64,000 bases of DNA, taken from positions 124,001 through 188,000 of the forward strand of contig NZ_AKKV01000025.1 of the NCBI RefSeq assembly GCF_000269865.1, in the 5' to 3' direction. A program made the position numbers and the translations under genes. The DNA comes from Fictibacillus macauensis ZFHKF-1. GTDB taxonomy: Bacteria; Bacillota; Bacilli; Bacillales; Fictibacillaceae. Positions within the stretch are counted from its first letter, which is position 1. Every line of letters begins with the position of its first letter. Shown one piece after another: positions 52,143-60,670 of this stretch. The notes under the pieces are model-generated. The model did no database searches and was not told the origin of the DNA. It saw only the letters and a program-made list of their open reading frames with translations.

Positions 52143-52180
52143 AAAAAGCTCCTTCGTTCATCATCAACGAAGGAGCTTTC
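52143..52180. terminator. Bidirectional intrinsic terminator
   Basis: AAAGCTCCTTCGTT and AACGAAGGAGCTTT form a 14-bp perfect stem with a seven-base loop, A-run left and T-rich right. Confidence 0.88.
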
Positions 52181-52183
52181 CTC

Positions 52184-53053
52184 TTAGTGCACTTTAAATT
52201 TATAAGGTTTCATATTCATTTCTAAACGCTTCATCTTATACCCTTGTGATTGAATGTAAGCTAAAAGTCTAGGCAGGCTGTCTAATGTTGTTTTCTTCTC
52301 ATGCATGAGAATAATGAGTGGCTCATGCGTATTTTTTAACGCATTGAACTGATTAATCGTATAAGGTACATACGCTGGACTTCTAAATGCCCAATCTCGG
52401 CTGTCGATGGTCCAATCCCACAAATGATAGCCGTGGTCTTTTACAGCTTTTTGATACGGTGGCTTCATATAAGGTGCACTACCATACGGTGTACGAATCA
52501 TGTTTGTTTTCTTGCCTGTCACTTTATATAACGTATCATTATCTTGATCCATCTCTTTTACAACTGTGTCCTTTGTACGATAAATCAACTTCGCATCATG
52601 ACTAACACCATGCAAACCATAATTGAATCCTTCTTTATCCATACGTTTAACAGCCTCTTTATGACTGAGGATGTTAGGTGAAAGCATAAAGAATGTCGCA
52701 CTCGCATTGTATTTCTTGAGCGTATCCATAATTTGATTTGAATATGGCGAAGGACCGTCATCAAAAGATAAATACACTACTTTTTTCGTAGCCGGAAGTG
52801 GTTTTTTACTTGCTTTAATGCGATGATCAACATTTGCGGGCTTTTTGTCGTGATCATGCGCTTTTTTCTCTTTTTTGGCTACAGAATCTGACGAAGAATC
52901 GTTTTTACTTTCGGATTTTTCTTTTTTCTTTTCAATTGCAGTGATTTTATTGACATGCCACGAGCCGTAAATAATGGCAATCCCTACAATTGACAACAAC
53001 AAGACAATGATCGCTTCGCGTTTTCCCGCTTTTTTTCTTCTTTGCCCTCTCAT
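52184..53053 (-). CDS. Polysaccharide deacetylase, membrane-anchored
   Basis: A 289-residue NodB-family enzyme. A membrane helix near residues 15-33 (IIVLLLSIVGIAIIYGSW) is followed by a charged Lys/Ser linker and the deacetylase domain (about 92-280): SFDDGPSPYSN (catalytic and metal Asp), HGVSHDAKL (metal His pair), RTPYGSAPY and LHEKKTTL-type C-terminal His (ILMHEKK). It should remove N-acetyl groups from a wall or surface polysaccharide. B. subtilis YheN is similar. Confidence 0.9.
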   Translation of the reverse strand: MRGQRRKKAGKREAIIVLLLSIVGIAIIYGSWHVNKITAIEKKKEKSESKNDSSSDSVAKKEKKAHDHDKKPANVDHRIKASKKPLPATKKVVYLSFDDGPSPYSNQIMDTLKKYNASATFFMLSPNILSHKEAVKRMDKEGFNYGLHGVSHDAKLIYRTKDTVVKEMDQDNDTLYKVTGKKTNMIRTPYGSAPYMKPPYQKAVKDHGYHLWDWTIDSRDWAFRSPAYVPYTINQFNALKNTHEPLIILMHEKKTTLDSLPRLLAYIQSQGYKMKRLEMNMKPYKFKVH

Positions 53054-53195
53054 AACTATCCAACACCTTATCTTAACATTTCTAGTACGTTACCTATTAT
53101 ACGGCTTTTTTGTCGGAAATGGTAAGAAGAAAGCTAAAAAATTATGAAAATAGTACGAACTTCCCCGATTTGAACTGGAAATTTTATTTCCTTAA

Positions 53196-53444
53196 TTAGG
53201 TTTTATCTTCATTTTTTGTTAATGTAAGCACTTCTCTAATAATTGCATTAATTTTCCGATTAATGAAATCGCTTCCATGAAGTTCTTTTGCGTTTACAAT
53301 TTTCTCTTCTACATCTTCATCGAATTGAATGAGCATGCGATCTTCCTCTGCTTCATTATATAAGTCAATCATCGCTTCAAGACCTTCTTGCATGGAATCA
53401 ATAGCTTTACTATAAAGTTGTTTGCTCTGTTTATTCAGTTTCAT
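53196..53444 (-). CDS. Small helical hypothetical protein
   Basis: An 82-residue soluble protein with a long amphipathic, acidic helix (QLYSKAIDSMQEGLEAMIDL, EDVEEKIVNAKELHG). AGGTGATGAAG leads to this ATG; two in-frame starts upstream overlap the site. No known motif. Confidence 0.6.
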   Translation of the reverse strand: MKLNKQSKQLYSKAIDSMQEGLEAMIDLYNEAEEDRMLIQFDEDVEEKIVNAKELHGSDFINRKINAIIREVLTLTKNEDKT

Positions 53445-53580
53445 CTTCATCACCTATACTCATTCTTTCCTATTTTCCGTGCCTAAATTCGAAAAGTTAG
53501 ACATGTACCCTGTCCGTTTTAGTTTGTCTAACATACGTTGTGTAGTGAAGTATATGAAAATTAAAAAGGAGCGATTCTTT

Positions 53581-53808
53581 ATGTATTATGGTTGTGGCTG
53601 TAACCAACCTCAAGTTATTGTTCACCCTACGCAATGCTGTGTTAAGCATTACTATCAAACGCAGGAAGTTGTCCACGTTCATCCTGTGCAATATCAACAC
53701 GTAAATCATATGGTGTACAAACATGTTCATGAATACCCAGTTTGCCATTCCTCCACTGGTCAAGTGTACCATCAATCTGTTGATTGTGGTCCACCACCTT
53801 GCTGCTAA
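53581..53808 (+). CDS. cotD: Spore coat protein CotD
   Basis: A 75-residue His/Cys/Tyr-rich protein. The CotD pattern is clear: VIVHPTQCCVKHYYQTQEVV, HVHPVQYQHVNHMVYKHVHE and a Cys-rich end (DCGPPPCC). CotD is an inner coat protein made late in the mother cell. AAAAAGGAGCG precedes the ATG. Codons upstream in frame have no site. Confidence 0.92.
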   Translation: MYYGCGCNQPQVIVHPTQCCVKHYYQTQEVVHVHPVQYQHVNHMVYKHVHEYPVCHSSTGQVYHQSVDCGPPPCC

Positions 53809-53825
53809 CCGTAAATTGTTACCGC

Positions 53826-53854
53826 TTGAAACACCGTTCATACCATGCTATAGT
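53826..53854 (+). promoter_or_regulatory. Promoter of yitT leader
   Basis: TTGAAA and TATAGT with a 17-base spacer. Transcription should begin near 53861 and yield a leader of about 115 bases before the coding start. Confidence 0.85.
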
Positions 53855-53900
53855 GAAATCTTAAATGACGTATAATCATGGAGCGCGTGTGTTCATGCAT

Positions 53901-53931
53901 GAGACCAGCTATGGTGCTGGTTTCTTTTTTT
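53901..53931 (+). terminator. Intrinsic terminator inside the yitT leader (possible attenuator)
   Basis: GAGACCAGC and GCTGGTTTC form a 9-bp stem with a six-base loop, followed by seven Ts, lying between the promoter and the coding start. An enclosing pair (GAGCGCGTG near 53881 and CACGCTC near 53947) could compete or add to it. A 26-codon frame (53878-53958) runs through the terminator and ends just before the ribosome site. Confidence 0.75.
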
Positions 53932-53975
53932 GTTACCTTGAAAGCCACGCTCTCGTAAGAAAGGAGCGATTATAC

Positions 53976-54821
53976 TTGAAAACGATTTGGAAAGAACTAT
54001 TACTTGTTATAATAGGATCACTAATCTTTGCCTTAGGTGTAAATGTCTTTGCTCTTCCTAATCAATTAGGAGAAGGCGGCGTTACCGGAATTTCCATGCT
54101 CTTATATTATGTTTTTCATTGGTCGCCTAGCTATACCAACTTTGCTATGAATGCCGTGCTTCTTCTAATCGGCTATAAACTACTTCACAAAAGAGTCACT
54201 CTTTATACAACAATTTGCATTGTATGTACATCGCTCTTTCTCCACATAACAGAAGGAATGTCCGTACCCGTCACCGATCCTTTATTAGGAGCCATCTTCG
54301 CTGGTATTTTCATCGGTATTGGTCTCGGGCTTGTGTTGCGTTCCGGGGGAACAACGGGAGGTTCAACCATTCTAGCACGCATGGCAAATCAATATTTTGG
54401 CTTTGGCATTAGTTCAACGATGCTCATTATCGATTTAATTGTTGTGTTAAGTTCCTACTTTGTCATTGGCGCACAAAATACGATGTACACTGTTATTTCT
54501 TTGTACATTAGTTCCAAAGTGCTTGACTATATTATTGATGGCTTTGATGCTAGAAAAGCCGTCACGATCATTTCGATGGAACCACAAGCAATTGCCAAGA
54601 GGGTCAATGCTGAAATGGATCGTGGTGTAACTGTCTTTTCCGCTCAAGGAAACTATAGTAAGGAAACGAAAGAAATACTCTATGTTGTTATTAATAAACA
54701 AGAACTGTTTCAGTTAAAGAAGATTGTACACAAACAAGATGACCAAGCCTTCGTTGTCATTCATGATGTTCGCGATGTTTTTGGTGAAGGCTTTACCTTT
54801 CCTAAAAAAGAAATCGTCTAA
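53976..54821 (+). CDS. YitT-family membrane protein (DUF161/DUF2179)
   Basis: A 281-residue protein: five or six membrane segments (about 10-195; FALGVNVFALPNQLGEGGVT, GTTGGSTILARMANQYFG) followed by a cytosolic DUF2179 domain (about 205-275; ITRGVTVF-type MDRGVTVFSAQGNYSKE). Several paralogues exist in Bacillus; function unclear, possibly transport. Starts at TTG after AAAGGAGCG; codons upstream in frame run through the leader terminator and are not coding. Confidence 0.88.
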   Translation: MKTIWKELLLVIIGSLIFALGVNVFALPNQLGEGGVTGISMLLYYVFHWSPSYTNFAMNAVLLLIGYKLLHKRVTLYTTICIVCTSLFLHITEGMSVPVTDPLLGAIFAGIFIGIGLGLVLRSGGTTGGSTILARMANQYFGFGISSTMLIIDLIVVLSSYFVIGAQNTMYTVISLYISSKVLDYIIDGFDARKAVTIISMEPQAIAKRVNAEMDRGVTVFSAQGNYSKETKEILYVVINKQELFQLKKIVHKQDDQAFVVIHDVRDVFGEGFTFPKKEIV

Positions 54822-54832
54822 CGAGTTCATTC

Positions 54833-54890
54833 AAAAAAGAAGCTTACCGTAACGCCTTTTCGCAAAGTCACGCCGGTAAGCTTCTTTTTT
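54833..54890. terminator. Bidirectional intrinsic terminator
   Basis: AAGAAGCTTACCG and CGGTAAGCTTCTT form a 13-bp stem with a 23-base loop, A-run left and T-run right, between convergent genes. Confidence 0.82.
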
Positions 54891-55752
54891 ACATTGCCTG
54901 CTTTAAAATAACTGTACGAATAGCATGAGCAACACCGTGCATATCGTGTGGCAATGTCGTAAAGTCACAATACGCTTTAATTTCATTCAGTGCATTTCCC
55001 ATGGCGATACTTGTGCCAGCAACTTTCATCATTGGTAAATCATTTAAATTGTCACCAATGGCAACCGTATGCTCATACGGAATACTAAGATGATCGGCCA
55101 TCGCCTGCAGTCCATTTCCTTTGTTGGCTTCCTTATGATTAATTTCTAAGTTATTGGTTGATGAACTTGTTACGAAAATAGAAGCAAACTGTCGAGCTTT
55201 TTGTTCAATTCTCGCCAATTTATCTAGCGAATACGAAAAAGGTAGTAGCTTATAAACAATCAGCTCTTCGTTCCATATCGACGTAAAAGAAGCAATGTGT
55301 TGCTGTCCATATTGCTGTAAATACCCTTGTGCTCGTTGCCATAGTTGCTCAGAATCAATCGTTTCATCCATCTTTTGCAATCCTTGAATTTCCGCCATAA
55401 TACCTTGTTCTCCATACGTTGGGGTGTATATGCCTTGATTGGTATGAAGATGATAGAACACGTGCTCTTTTTCCATTTCTTGAAGAACACTGTATGCCTC
55501 CTCTTTAAGAAGGGGGAACGCACACACCGTGTTATTGCCTTCTACAATAACCGCTCCATTTGCTCCAATAACGGGACACGTAAGACCGGCTTCTTCTAAT
55601 AAATGCAGTACATCACTCACAGCGCGCCCTGTACAAATGGAAACGGTTATTCCGTGGGATTGTGCCTCACGAATCGCCCGTGCATTTTCCTCACTAATCT
55701 TTTTATCTTTATGTAATAGCGTGCCATCTAAATCAATTGCAACTAACTTCAT
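54889..55752 (-). CDS. ywpJ: Cof-type HAD phosphatase (YwpJ-like)
   Basis: A 287-residue HAD hydrolase with cap C2. Motif I AIDLDGTLLHKD (Asp7, Asp9), motif II CTGRAV (near 41), motif IV GDNLNDLPMM (near 233). It should dephosphorylate sugar phosphates or similar small metabolites. The start overlaps the glcR stop by four bases, and in B. subtilis ywpJ (phoC) follows glcR in the same way, which supports the symbol. Confidence 0.9.
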   Translation of the reverse strand: MKLVAIDLDGTLLHKDKKISEENARAIREAQSHGITVSICTGRAVSDVLHLLEEAGLTCPVIGANGAVIVEGNNTVCAFPLLKEEAYSVLQEMEKEHVFYHLHTNQGIYTPTYGEQGIMAEIQGLQKMDETIDSEQLWQRAQGYLQQYGQQHIASFTSIWNEELIVYKLLPFSYSLDKLARIEQKARQFASIFVTSSSTNNLEINHKEANKGNGLQAMADHLSIPYEHTVAIGDNLNDLPMMKVAGTSIAMGNALNEIKAYCDFTTLPHDMHGVAHAIRTVILKQAM

Positions 55753-56519
55753 AATAACCCTCTTTTTAGTATAATTGTTTCCACTCCGTGATCTTGAAGC
55801 TGTCCAGCTAATGACTCCGGAATTTCTTGATCGGTAATAACAATATCAAACTCATCTAAACCACATACTTTATAAAAATATTCTTTATCAAATTTCGATA
55901 CATCTGCAAGCACAATCACTTGATTGGAGCGTGAAATCATCTCTTTGAGTAAAAACCCCTCCTCTTCAAACGGTAGCGTTAACCCAGAAGAGGAAATACC
56001 ACATGCGCCTAAAAAAAGCTTATTCACTTTCAAATCAGCCAGCTGCGCAATCGTTCTTGCACCATAAATAGAGCGATGCTTATTATTTAATCGACCACCT
56101 AATAAATGGACATCCACATCGTCTTTTTTACTTAAAATGCTCGCAATATCTATCGAATTCGTTACCGCTACATTTTGCTTTGTATGCATGCTTTCTGCCA
56201 AGCATTGAACGGTCGTCGAAGCATCGAGCAACACATAATCGCCGTCTTTAATTAACGAAGCAGCGTACGATCCGATCTTACGTTTTGCGTCCGATCCTTT
56301 TTGTAGCCGTTCTTCATAATTATAAACTTCATGAAAAAAAGTCGACAGTTTAGCCCCGCCACGCGTGCGAATCACTTTGCCTTCTTCCTCTAATTTAACA
56401 AGATCTCTTCGGGCCGTATCTTTAGAAACATGATACATGTTACATATGGCATCCATATCAATGCGTTCATGTTGCTTTAAATAGGCTACAATGGCCTCCA
56501 TCCGCTCATCTTGATACAT
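55749..56519 (-). CDS. glcR: DeoR-family transcriptional repressor GlcR
   Basis: A 256-residue regulator: N-terminal helix-turn-helix (about 18-58; CNMYHVSKDTARRDLVKLEE) and a sugar-phosphate sensing domain (about 75-245; GDYVLLDASTTVQ, LLGGRLNNKHRSIYG, FLGACGIS). In B. subtilis GlcR is linked to glucose repression and controls the glcR-ywpJ pair. AGAGGTGATG leads to this ATG; three codons upstream in frame overlap the site. Confidence 0.9.
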   Translation of the reverse strand: MYQDERMEAIVAYLKQHERIDMDAICNMYHVSKDTARRDLVKLEEEGKVIRTRGGAKLSTFFHEVYNYEERLQKGSDAKRKIGSYAASLIKDGDYVLLDASTTVQCLAESMHTKQNVAVTNSIDIASILSKKDDVDVHLLGGRLNNKHRSIYGARTIAQLADLKVNKLFLGACGISSSGLTLPFEEEGFLLKEMISRSNQVIVLADVSKFDKEYFYKVCGLDEFDIVITDQEIPESLAGQLQDHGVETIILKRGLL

Positions 56520-56594
56520 AAAGCACACATCACCTCTTTCTGTAAGTATATGCTAATATAAGTTTTCTTGCAACTTTATAAGTTTTTTAAGTTT

Positions 56595-56629
56595 TATAAA
56601 AAAAGATGAAAGCTTTAACACTCTCATCT
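56595..56629 (-). terminator. Intrinsic terminator of the MerR gene
   Basis: GATGAGAG and CTTTCATC pair (one G-U) around an eight-base loop on the minus strand, followed by seven Ts. Confidence 0.75.
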
Positions 56630-56630
56630 C

Positions 56631-57044
56631 TTACGTTTTATCTGTTTTTAAACGTTGCACTTTACTTAACAAGTCTGCTATTTCATCTTGGAACCGTTTC
56701 ATTTTTTCCATTTTTTCTTGTAGCATCTGTTGTTGTTCTGTTAATCCTTGCTCAATTTCATTTAATTCTTGTTTTTTTAAGACTTCACTTGAAGAAGACG
56801 TATACTGTTCTTTATGCTCTAGGATCCGTTCTTTTAGCGTAAGAAAATGTTGTAGCTCTTGCAAGGAAAAGCCTAGTACTTCTTTTGCATCTACAACGCG
56901 TTGCAATTGCTTCACATCTTGCTCTGTATAACGGCGCATTTGGCCATCGCTTCGATCAGGTGGTGCCGTCAATCCAATTTCTTCATAATAGCGAATGGCA
57001 CGTTTTGTGATGCCTGTTAGCTTTGCCACTTCGTCAATTTTCAT
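56631..57044 (-). CDS. MerR-family transcriptional regulator
   Basis: A 137-residue regulator: winged helix (about 1-70; IDEVAKLTGITKRAIRYYEE, MRRYTEQDVKQL) and a long dimer coiled coil (about 75-130). The region after the helix lacks the Cys set of metal sensors, so a small-molecule or multidrug-type signal is more likely. GGTGA leads to this ATG; a GTG three codons upstream overlaps it. No obvious target gene is adjacent. Confidence 0.88.
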   Translation of the reverse strand: MKIDEVAKLTGITKRAIRYYEEIGLTAPPDRSDGQMRRYTEQDVKQLQRVVDAKEVLGFSLQELQHFLTLKERILEHKEQYTSSSSEVLKKQELNEIEQGLTEQQQMLQEKMEKMKRFQDEIADLLSKVQRLKTDKT

Positions 57045-57550
57045 CCAGTTCACCGTTTATTTATTGCTACCCAAAATACGGATAACGATCGTGTTATCGA
57101 GCAGCTCTCCTTTCCTTTTTAGTTCTGTCATTTTCTGCGCATCGTATTTCCTCGAAACGCACTACCTACCTTTTTAATACTTTCATTTTGAAATGAATTC
57201 TATATAAGAAAGATATCATCTTGAACGATATCGCTTTGTAGGATAGACTTTTACTATGTAATCATTGAAAATGAAGCGGAATTTCTTCTATTAAAAAAGT
57301 AAGTTCCTTCTTCCAAAGAGTATACTCCTTCTCTTTTATACACGTCAATGTACTAAAAATGTCATAGAAAAAACGCTCAATATGCTACTTATTAAAGCAA
57401 GGATGAAACAAAATTCCCTTCACAACGCCAGAAAGCATGACTATTGTACCTGTTTTTTTGAATATTTACATACTATAATCTGATAGTTAATATTTTCTAA
57501 TCACATTACATATTAGATGGCTGTTGTTGCTGGAATGGAGGATATAATAA
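57045..57550. other. Intergenic region upstream of the sigI-like gene
   Basis: About 500 AT-rich bases between divergent genes. TATAAT at 57473-57478 is a possible -10 but the -35 region is poor. No ACCCCC..CGAA-type sigma I promoter is seen. All three forward frames are broken by stops, and two in-frame TAA codons directly precede the sigI-like start, so no lost sigma region 2 can be read here. Confidence 0.6.
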
Positions 57551-57988
57551 ATGATCAGCTGGCTTAGACGAAAAAAAACATTAACCGGTGCTCAAATCCC
57601 AGCTGCGGAAGAAGACCCTTACACCTCTCCTGCCGCGGTAGTGATGGAGCTAAAAAGTAAAGCCATCCCACCCGATAAAGAAATAGAGCACTTTAAACAT
57701 AAATTATTACAATATGGCATTGAACTGCAAGACATGCCAAAACAAACGCCTTCAAGGTATAAAGCAAGATCTTCTGCCTTACAAACAGCATACTTTATTG
57801 CGGATCATGAGGAGTTACGCGATGTGTTTTTGAAAAACCGTCAACTACCAATGCTCTCATTAATGCCCGCTCATCATAAAAAGAGTATTAAACGGCATGC
57901 GTCCTACATTATTGCTGCAGCTCTTATTATTATAGAAGATTATCATTATCTTAAAGGCTATTTGCCAGAACAGGAGGCCCTTTCATGA
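57551..57988 (+). CDS. SigI-like protein lacking sigma region 2 (C-terminal DNA-binding domain only)
   Basis: A 145-residue protein. Residues about 44-138 (EIEHFKHKLLQYGIELQDMP, RYKARSSALQTAYFIADHEEL, RQLPMLSLMPAHHKKSIKR, YIIAAALIIIEDYHYLKGYL) match the C-terminal half of sigma I (about 250 residues in B. subtilis), including the helix-turn-helix that reads the -35. The N-terminal region 2 that binds core RNAP and the -10 is missing; the first 43 residues are unrelated. TGGAGGA lies eight bases before the ATG. It overlaps rsgI by four bases, so the pair is coupled as in true sigI-rsgI operons. Confidence 0.8.
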   Translation: MISWLRRKKTLTGAQIPAAEEDPYTSPAAVVMELKSKAIPPDKEIEHFKHKLLQYGIELQDMPKQTPSRYKARSSALQTAYFIADHEELRDVFLKNRQLPMLSLMPAHHKKSIKRHASYIIAAALIIIEDYHYLKGYLPEQEALS

Positions 57989-59763
57989 CAAGGGGAATTG
58001 TGGTAGAGGTAAAGCGTCGACATATGATCGTTTTATCCGACGGTGTATTTCATAAAGTAAAAATTTCTGGCCAACCTTATACTGTGGGCAGTGACATCGT
58101 ACTGCAAGAAGAACGAAAAAGACGCGAAAGAGCCAATGAAGGCTCGTTCTTTAAAAGAAAAGTAGTATTTGCTTTTACACTTGCCATCTTATTAGTTTTG
58201 TTTCAATTTCATAGCTTTGCTGGTCAAGGAGCCTACGCTTATGTTGGCATTGATATGGATGCTAATATTGAAATGGAAATTGATGAACATCTTCTCGTTC
58301 ATGATATTAGTACGTATAATGCCCGAGGCAAAAAACTTCTATCTCAACTAAACAATTGGCGCAATCAACCCATTGAAAAAGTGACCGATATGATTTTTAG
58401 CATCTGTCGTAAACAAGGCTATATTAAGCCTAACCAAGAAATTCTAGTTACAACGACGCTCAATAAAGACGTGAGTCAACAAATAAAAAAACAAATTGAG
58501 CAAAAAATTAACGATTTAATGCAACAAAAAGCAAAAGAAAATATGCTGATTATGACAAGCTTACTTATGTCTAATGAAGATCGCAAACGTGCCCTAGAAA
58601 TTGGCGTATCACCTGCTAAATATGCCATTTTCATAGCAGCTAAGAAAAGTGGTATTCCGTTAACAGAAGCAGATATAAAAAATAAAAGTATTGATGAACT
58701 GTCTGATAAAGTCGGTCGACCCATTAGCACACTTCTCTATGATTCAAAAATCGGCGCACATTTGAGCTATCAGCCGAAGGAAACCGATGATGAAGTGAAC
58801 GTTAATTTGTCTTCTGGTGCGCCGATTGAACATCCCGAGTCGGCCCTACATTTAACGAATTCAATCGGTACGAATGGACCAACAGCGACGACTGAACAAC
58901 AACCGAAATCACAACAACCTACAGGTGATTCCAGCTCTTCTAAACCGTTAACTGTTGATCCATTAGATACACCGACACCGACACCAACGCCAACACAGAC
59001 TACTCCACCACCTACTACAGTAAAGGTGGAGGTTCTACCAAAAGACACTAAACCGGTTACTACAGGTTCAGAAATACCGTACAAACAACCCGAGCTAAAG
59101 CTTCCGCCGCCGCTGAAGGAAAATAAACCAGATATACCAACGATTGAGTTACCTAAACAAGAGCCTGTGTTGCCGAAACCAAAAGAAGAGAAGCCAGTCA
59201 CACCTATTCCTGATCCAGGGTCTCGTAAAGACGACAAAGTCACGCCACCCCTTGAGGAACCAAAACGTTCCGAAACCAAGGAGCCTACGCATAACAAGGA
59301 AACTGGTCCCACTCATCAAGAAAACCCAACTCCGGCTTCTGATGAGAAAAAGCAACCGACTACAGAGACAAATCCTCCTGAGCAAAAAGAGCGCATCACT
59401 CCACCTGTAGCGGATGAGACAAAAAAAGAAGAACAAGTACGACCATCAACTACAGAAAATACACCGACTCTTCCAGCGACGGAAACGGCTCCGATTGAGA
59501 AGAGTCAGCCTCCTGTAACACAGGATCAAAATGAAGCACCGTCTCTACCAGCAACAGCACAGGATCAACCGGCAGAAGAACAAACGATTGCTCATACTAG
59601 TAATCATGAGAACACGGTCGTTCTTCCGGATCAATCACTAGCAGAGGACAAGCAGGCAGCACAGCAAAAAGAAGCAGTACCTCCACCGTCGACAGAGGAA
59701 GGAACGGCTCTTGAAACACCGCCAAGTGAGCTTACTTCACCAAAAGAAGAACCAGCTGCGTAA
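57985..59763 (+). CDS. rsgI: RsgI-type membrane anti-sigma factor with long Pro/Thr/Glu-rich tail
   Basis: A 592-residue protein: cytosolic anti-sigma domain (about 1-50; MTRGIVVEVKRRHMIVLSDG), membrane helix (about 59-79), an external domain (about 82-275) and a disordered Pro/Thr/Lys/Glu-rich tail (about 290-592). In many RsgI proteins the external domain starts SIDINPS, where an Asn-Pro bond is cleaved; here it reads GIDMDAN, so Asn-Pro is Asp-Ala. No carbohydrate-binding module is seen; the tail may span the cell wall. It should hold the upstream SigI-like protein at the membrane. Confidence 0.88.
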   Translation: MTRGIVVEVKRRHMIVLSDGVFHKVKISGQPYTVGSDIVLQEERKRRERANEGSFFKRKVVFAFTLAILLVLFQFHSFAGQGAYAYVGIDMDANIEMEIDEHLLVHDISTYNARGKKLLSQLNNWRNQPIEKVTDMIFSICRKQGYIKPNQEILVTTTLNKDVSQQIKKQIEQKINDLMQQKAKENMLIMTSLLMSNEDRKRALEIGVSPAKYAIFIAAKKSGIPLTEADIKNKSIDELSDKVGRPISTLLYDSKIGAHLSYQPKETDDEVNVNLSSGAPIEHPESALHLTNSIGTNGPTATTEQQPKSQQPTGDSSSSKPLTVDPLDTPTPTPTPTQTTPPPTTVKVEVLPKDTKPVTTGSEIPYKQPELKLPPPLKENKPDIPTIELPKQEPVLPKPKEEKPVTPIPDPGSRKDDKVTPPLEEPKRSETKEPTHNKETGPTHQENPTPASDEKKQPTTETNPPEQKERITPPVADETKKEEQVRPSTTENTPTLPATETAPIEKSQPPVTQDQNEAPSLPATAQDQPAEEQTIAHTSNHENTVVLPDQSLAEDKQAAQQKEAVPPPSTEEGTALETPPSELTSPKEEPAA

Positions 59764-59804
59764 TAAAAAAGCGATGACTTTTAAAAAAAGTCATCGCTTT
59801 TTTC
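59763..59804 (+). terminator. Intrinsic terminator of sigI-rsgI
   Basis: AAAAAAGCGATGACTTT and AAAGTCATCGCTTTTTT form a long perfect stem followed by CG TTTTCC. Confidence 0.9.
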
Positions 59805-59861
59805 GTTTTCCTTGAAAGGATTAGGACATACTTGTACTAGTCTAGAAAAGGAGATTATCTC

Positions 59862-60647
59862 ATGCGCTTCAAAGATTATTTCTTTTCATACTTACGTCTA
59901 CCTTTATTATTGCGGATCTTTTCTATCATAGGCCCGCTTATTATTTTATTTGGCATTATCATTCATTTCATTGAACCTACTAATTTCCCAACCATTTTTG
60001 AAGGTATTTATTGGGCTGTTATTACGGGTGCTACCGTAGGGTTTGGTGATTTCGTTCCAAAAACAGCTTATGGGCGTATGATGTCCATTTTACTTGTATT
60101 CATGGGGAGTGCCTTTATTGGCTTTTTTACAGTGAATGTGGCTGCTGCCATTATTCAAAAACAAAACAAATACAAGGAAGGAAATTTTATGTTTAAAGGA
60201 CGAGAACATTTAATTATTGTTGGTTGGAACGAACGCAGCAAACAAACCATTTCTGAATTGCTTCATCAGCCACAGCCACCATACAAACATATCGTACTCA
60301 TTGATGAGACATTAAAAGAAAATCCCATGTATCAACAAGAACTTCTTTTTATTAACGGAAGCCCTGTACAGGACGATACGTGGGCTCAAGCAAATGTTAA
60401 GACGGCTTCTACGGTTCTGATTACCGCTGATCAAAATTTAAAAGAAAGTGCAGCAGATATGCAAACCATTCTGGCTGTCTTAACCGTAAGAGGTGTACAT
60501 CCGGACGTAGTGATACTAGCAGAAATATTAACAGCTGAACAAAAACAGAATGGTTACCGTGCCGGAGCAGATGACTTAATTACAACAACCGTCATTGCAA
60601 GCAATGTTATGGTGAACCGTCTTCATGACCTTCAAAAAAGAAACTAA
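59862..60647 (+). CDS. yugO: Two-helix potassium channel with RCK/TrkA-N domain (YugO-like)
   Basis: A 261-residue ion channel subunit. Membrane helices about 14-40 and 73-96 flank the pore helix and selectivity filter ATVGFGDFVP (about 62-71; TVGFGD rather than TVGYGD). A cytosolic TrkA-N/RCK domain (about 112-240) has LIIVGWNERSK in place of a full GxGxxG. It is shorter than B. subtilis YugO (about 328 residues), lacking most of the C-terminal part. In B. subtilis biofilms YugO passes potassium signals. Symbol by synteny with yugN-pgi-yugJ. Confidence 0.85.
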   Translation: MRFKDYFFSYLRLPLLLRIFSIIGPLIILFGIIIHFIEPTNFPTIFEGIYWAVITGATVGFGDFVPKTAYGRMMSILLVFMGSAFIGFFTVNVAAAIIQKQNKYKEGNFMFKGREHLIIVGWNERSKQTISELLHQPQPPYKHIVLIDETLKENPMYQQELLFINGSPVQDDTWAQANVKTASTVLITADQNLKESAADMQTILAVLTVRGVHPDVVILAEILTAEQKQNGYRAGADDLITTTVIASNVMVNRLHDLQKRN

Positions 60648-60670
60648 AAAAAGAGGCATCATCGCCTCTA
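60645..60670 (-). terminator. Terminator of yugN
   Basis: AGAGGC and GCCTCT pair around a six-base loop on the minus strand, followed by seven Ts; overlaps the yugN stop. Confidence 0.7.

Noticed and set aside
53865-53975. N-terminal extension of the YitT protein
   Set aside because: The extension would pass through an intrinsic terminator and lacks a ribosome site; the TTG after AAAGGAGCG matches the family start.
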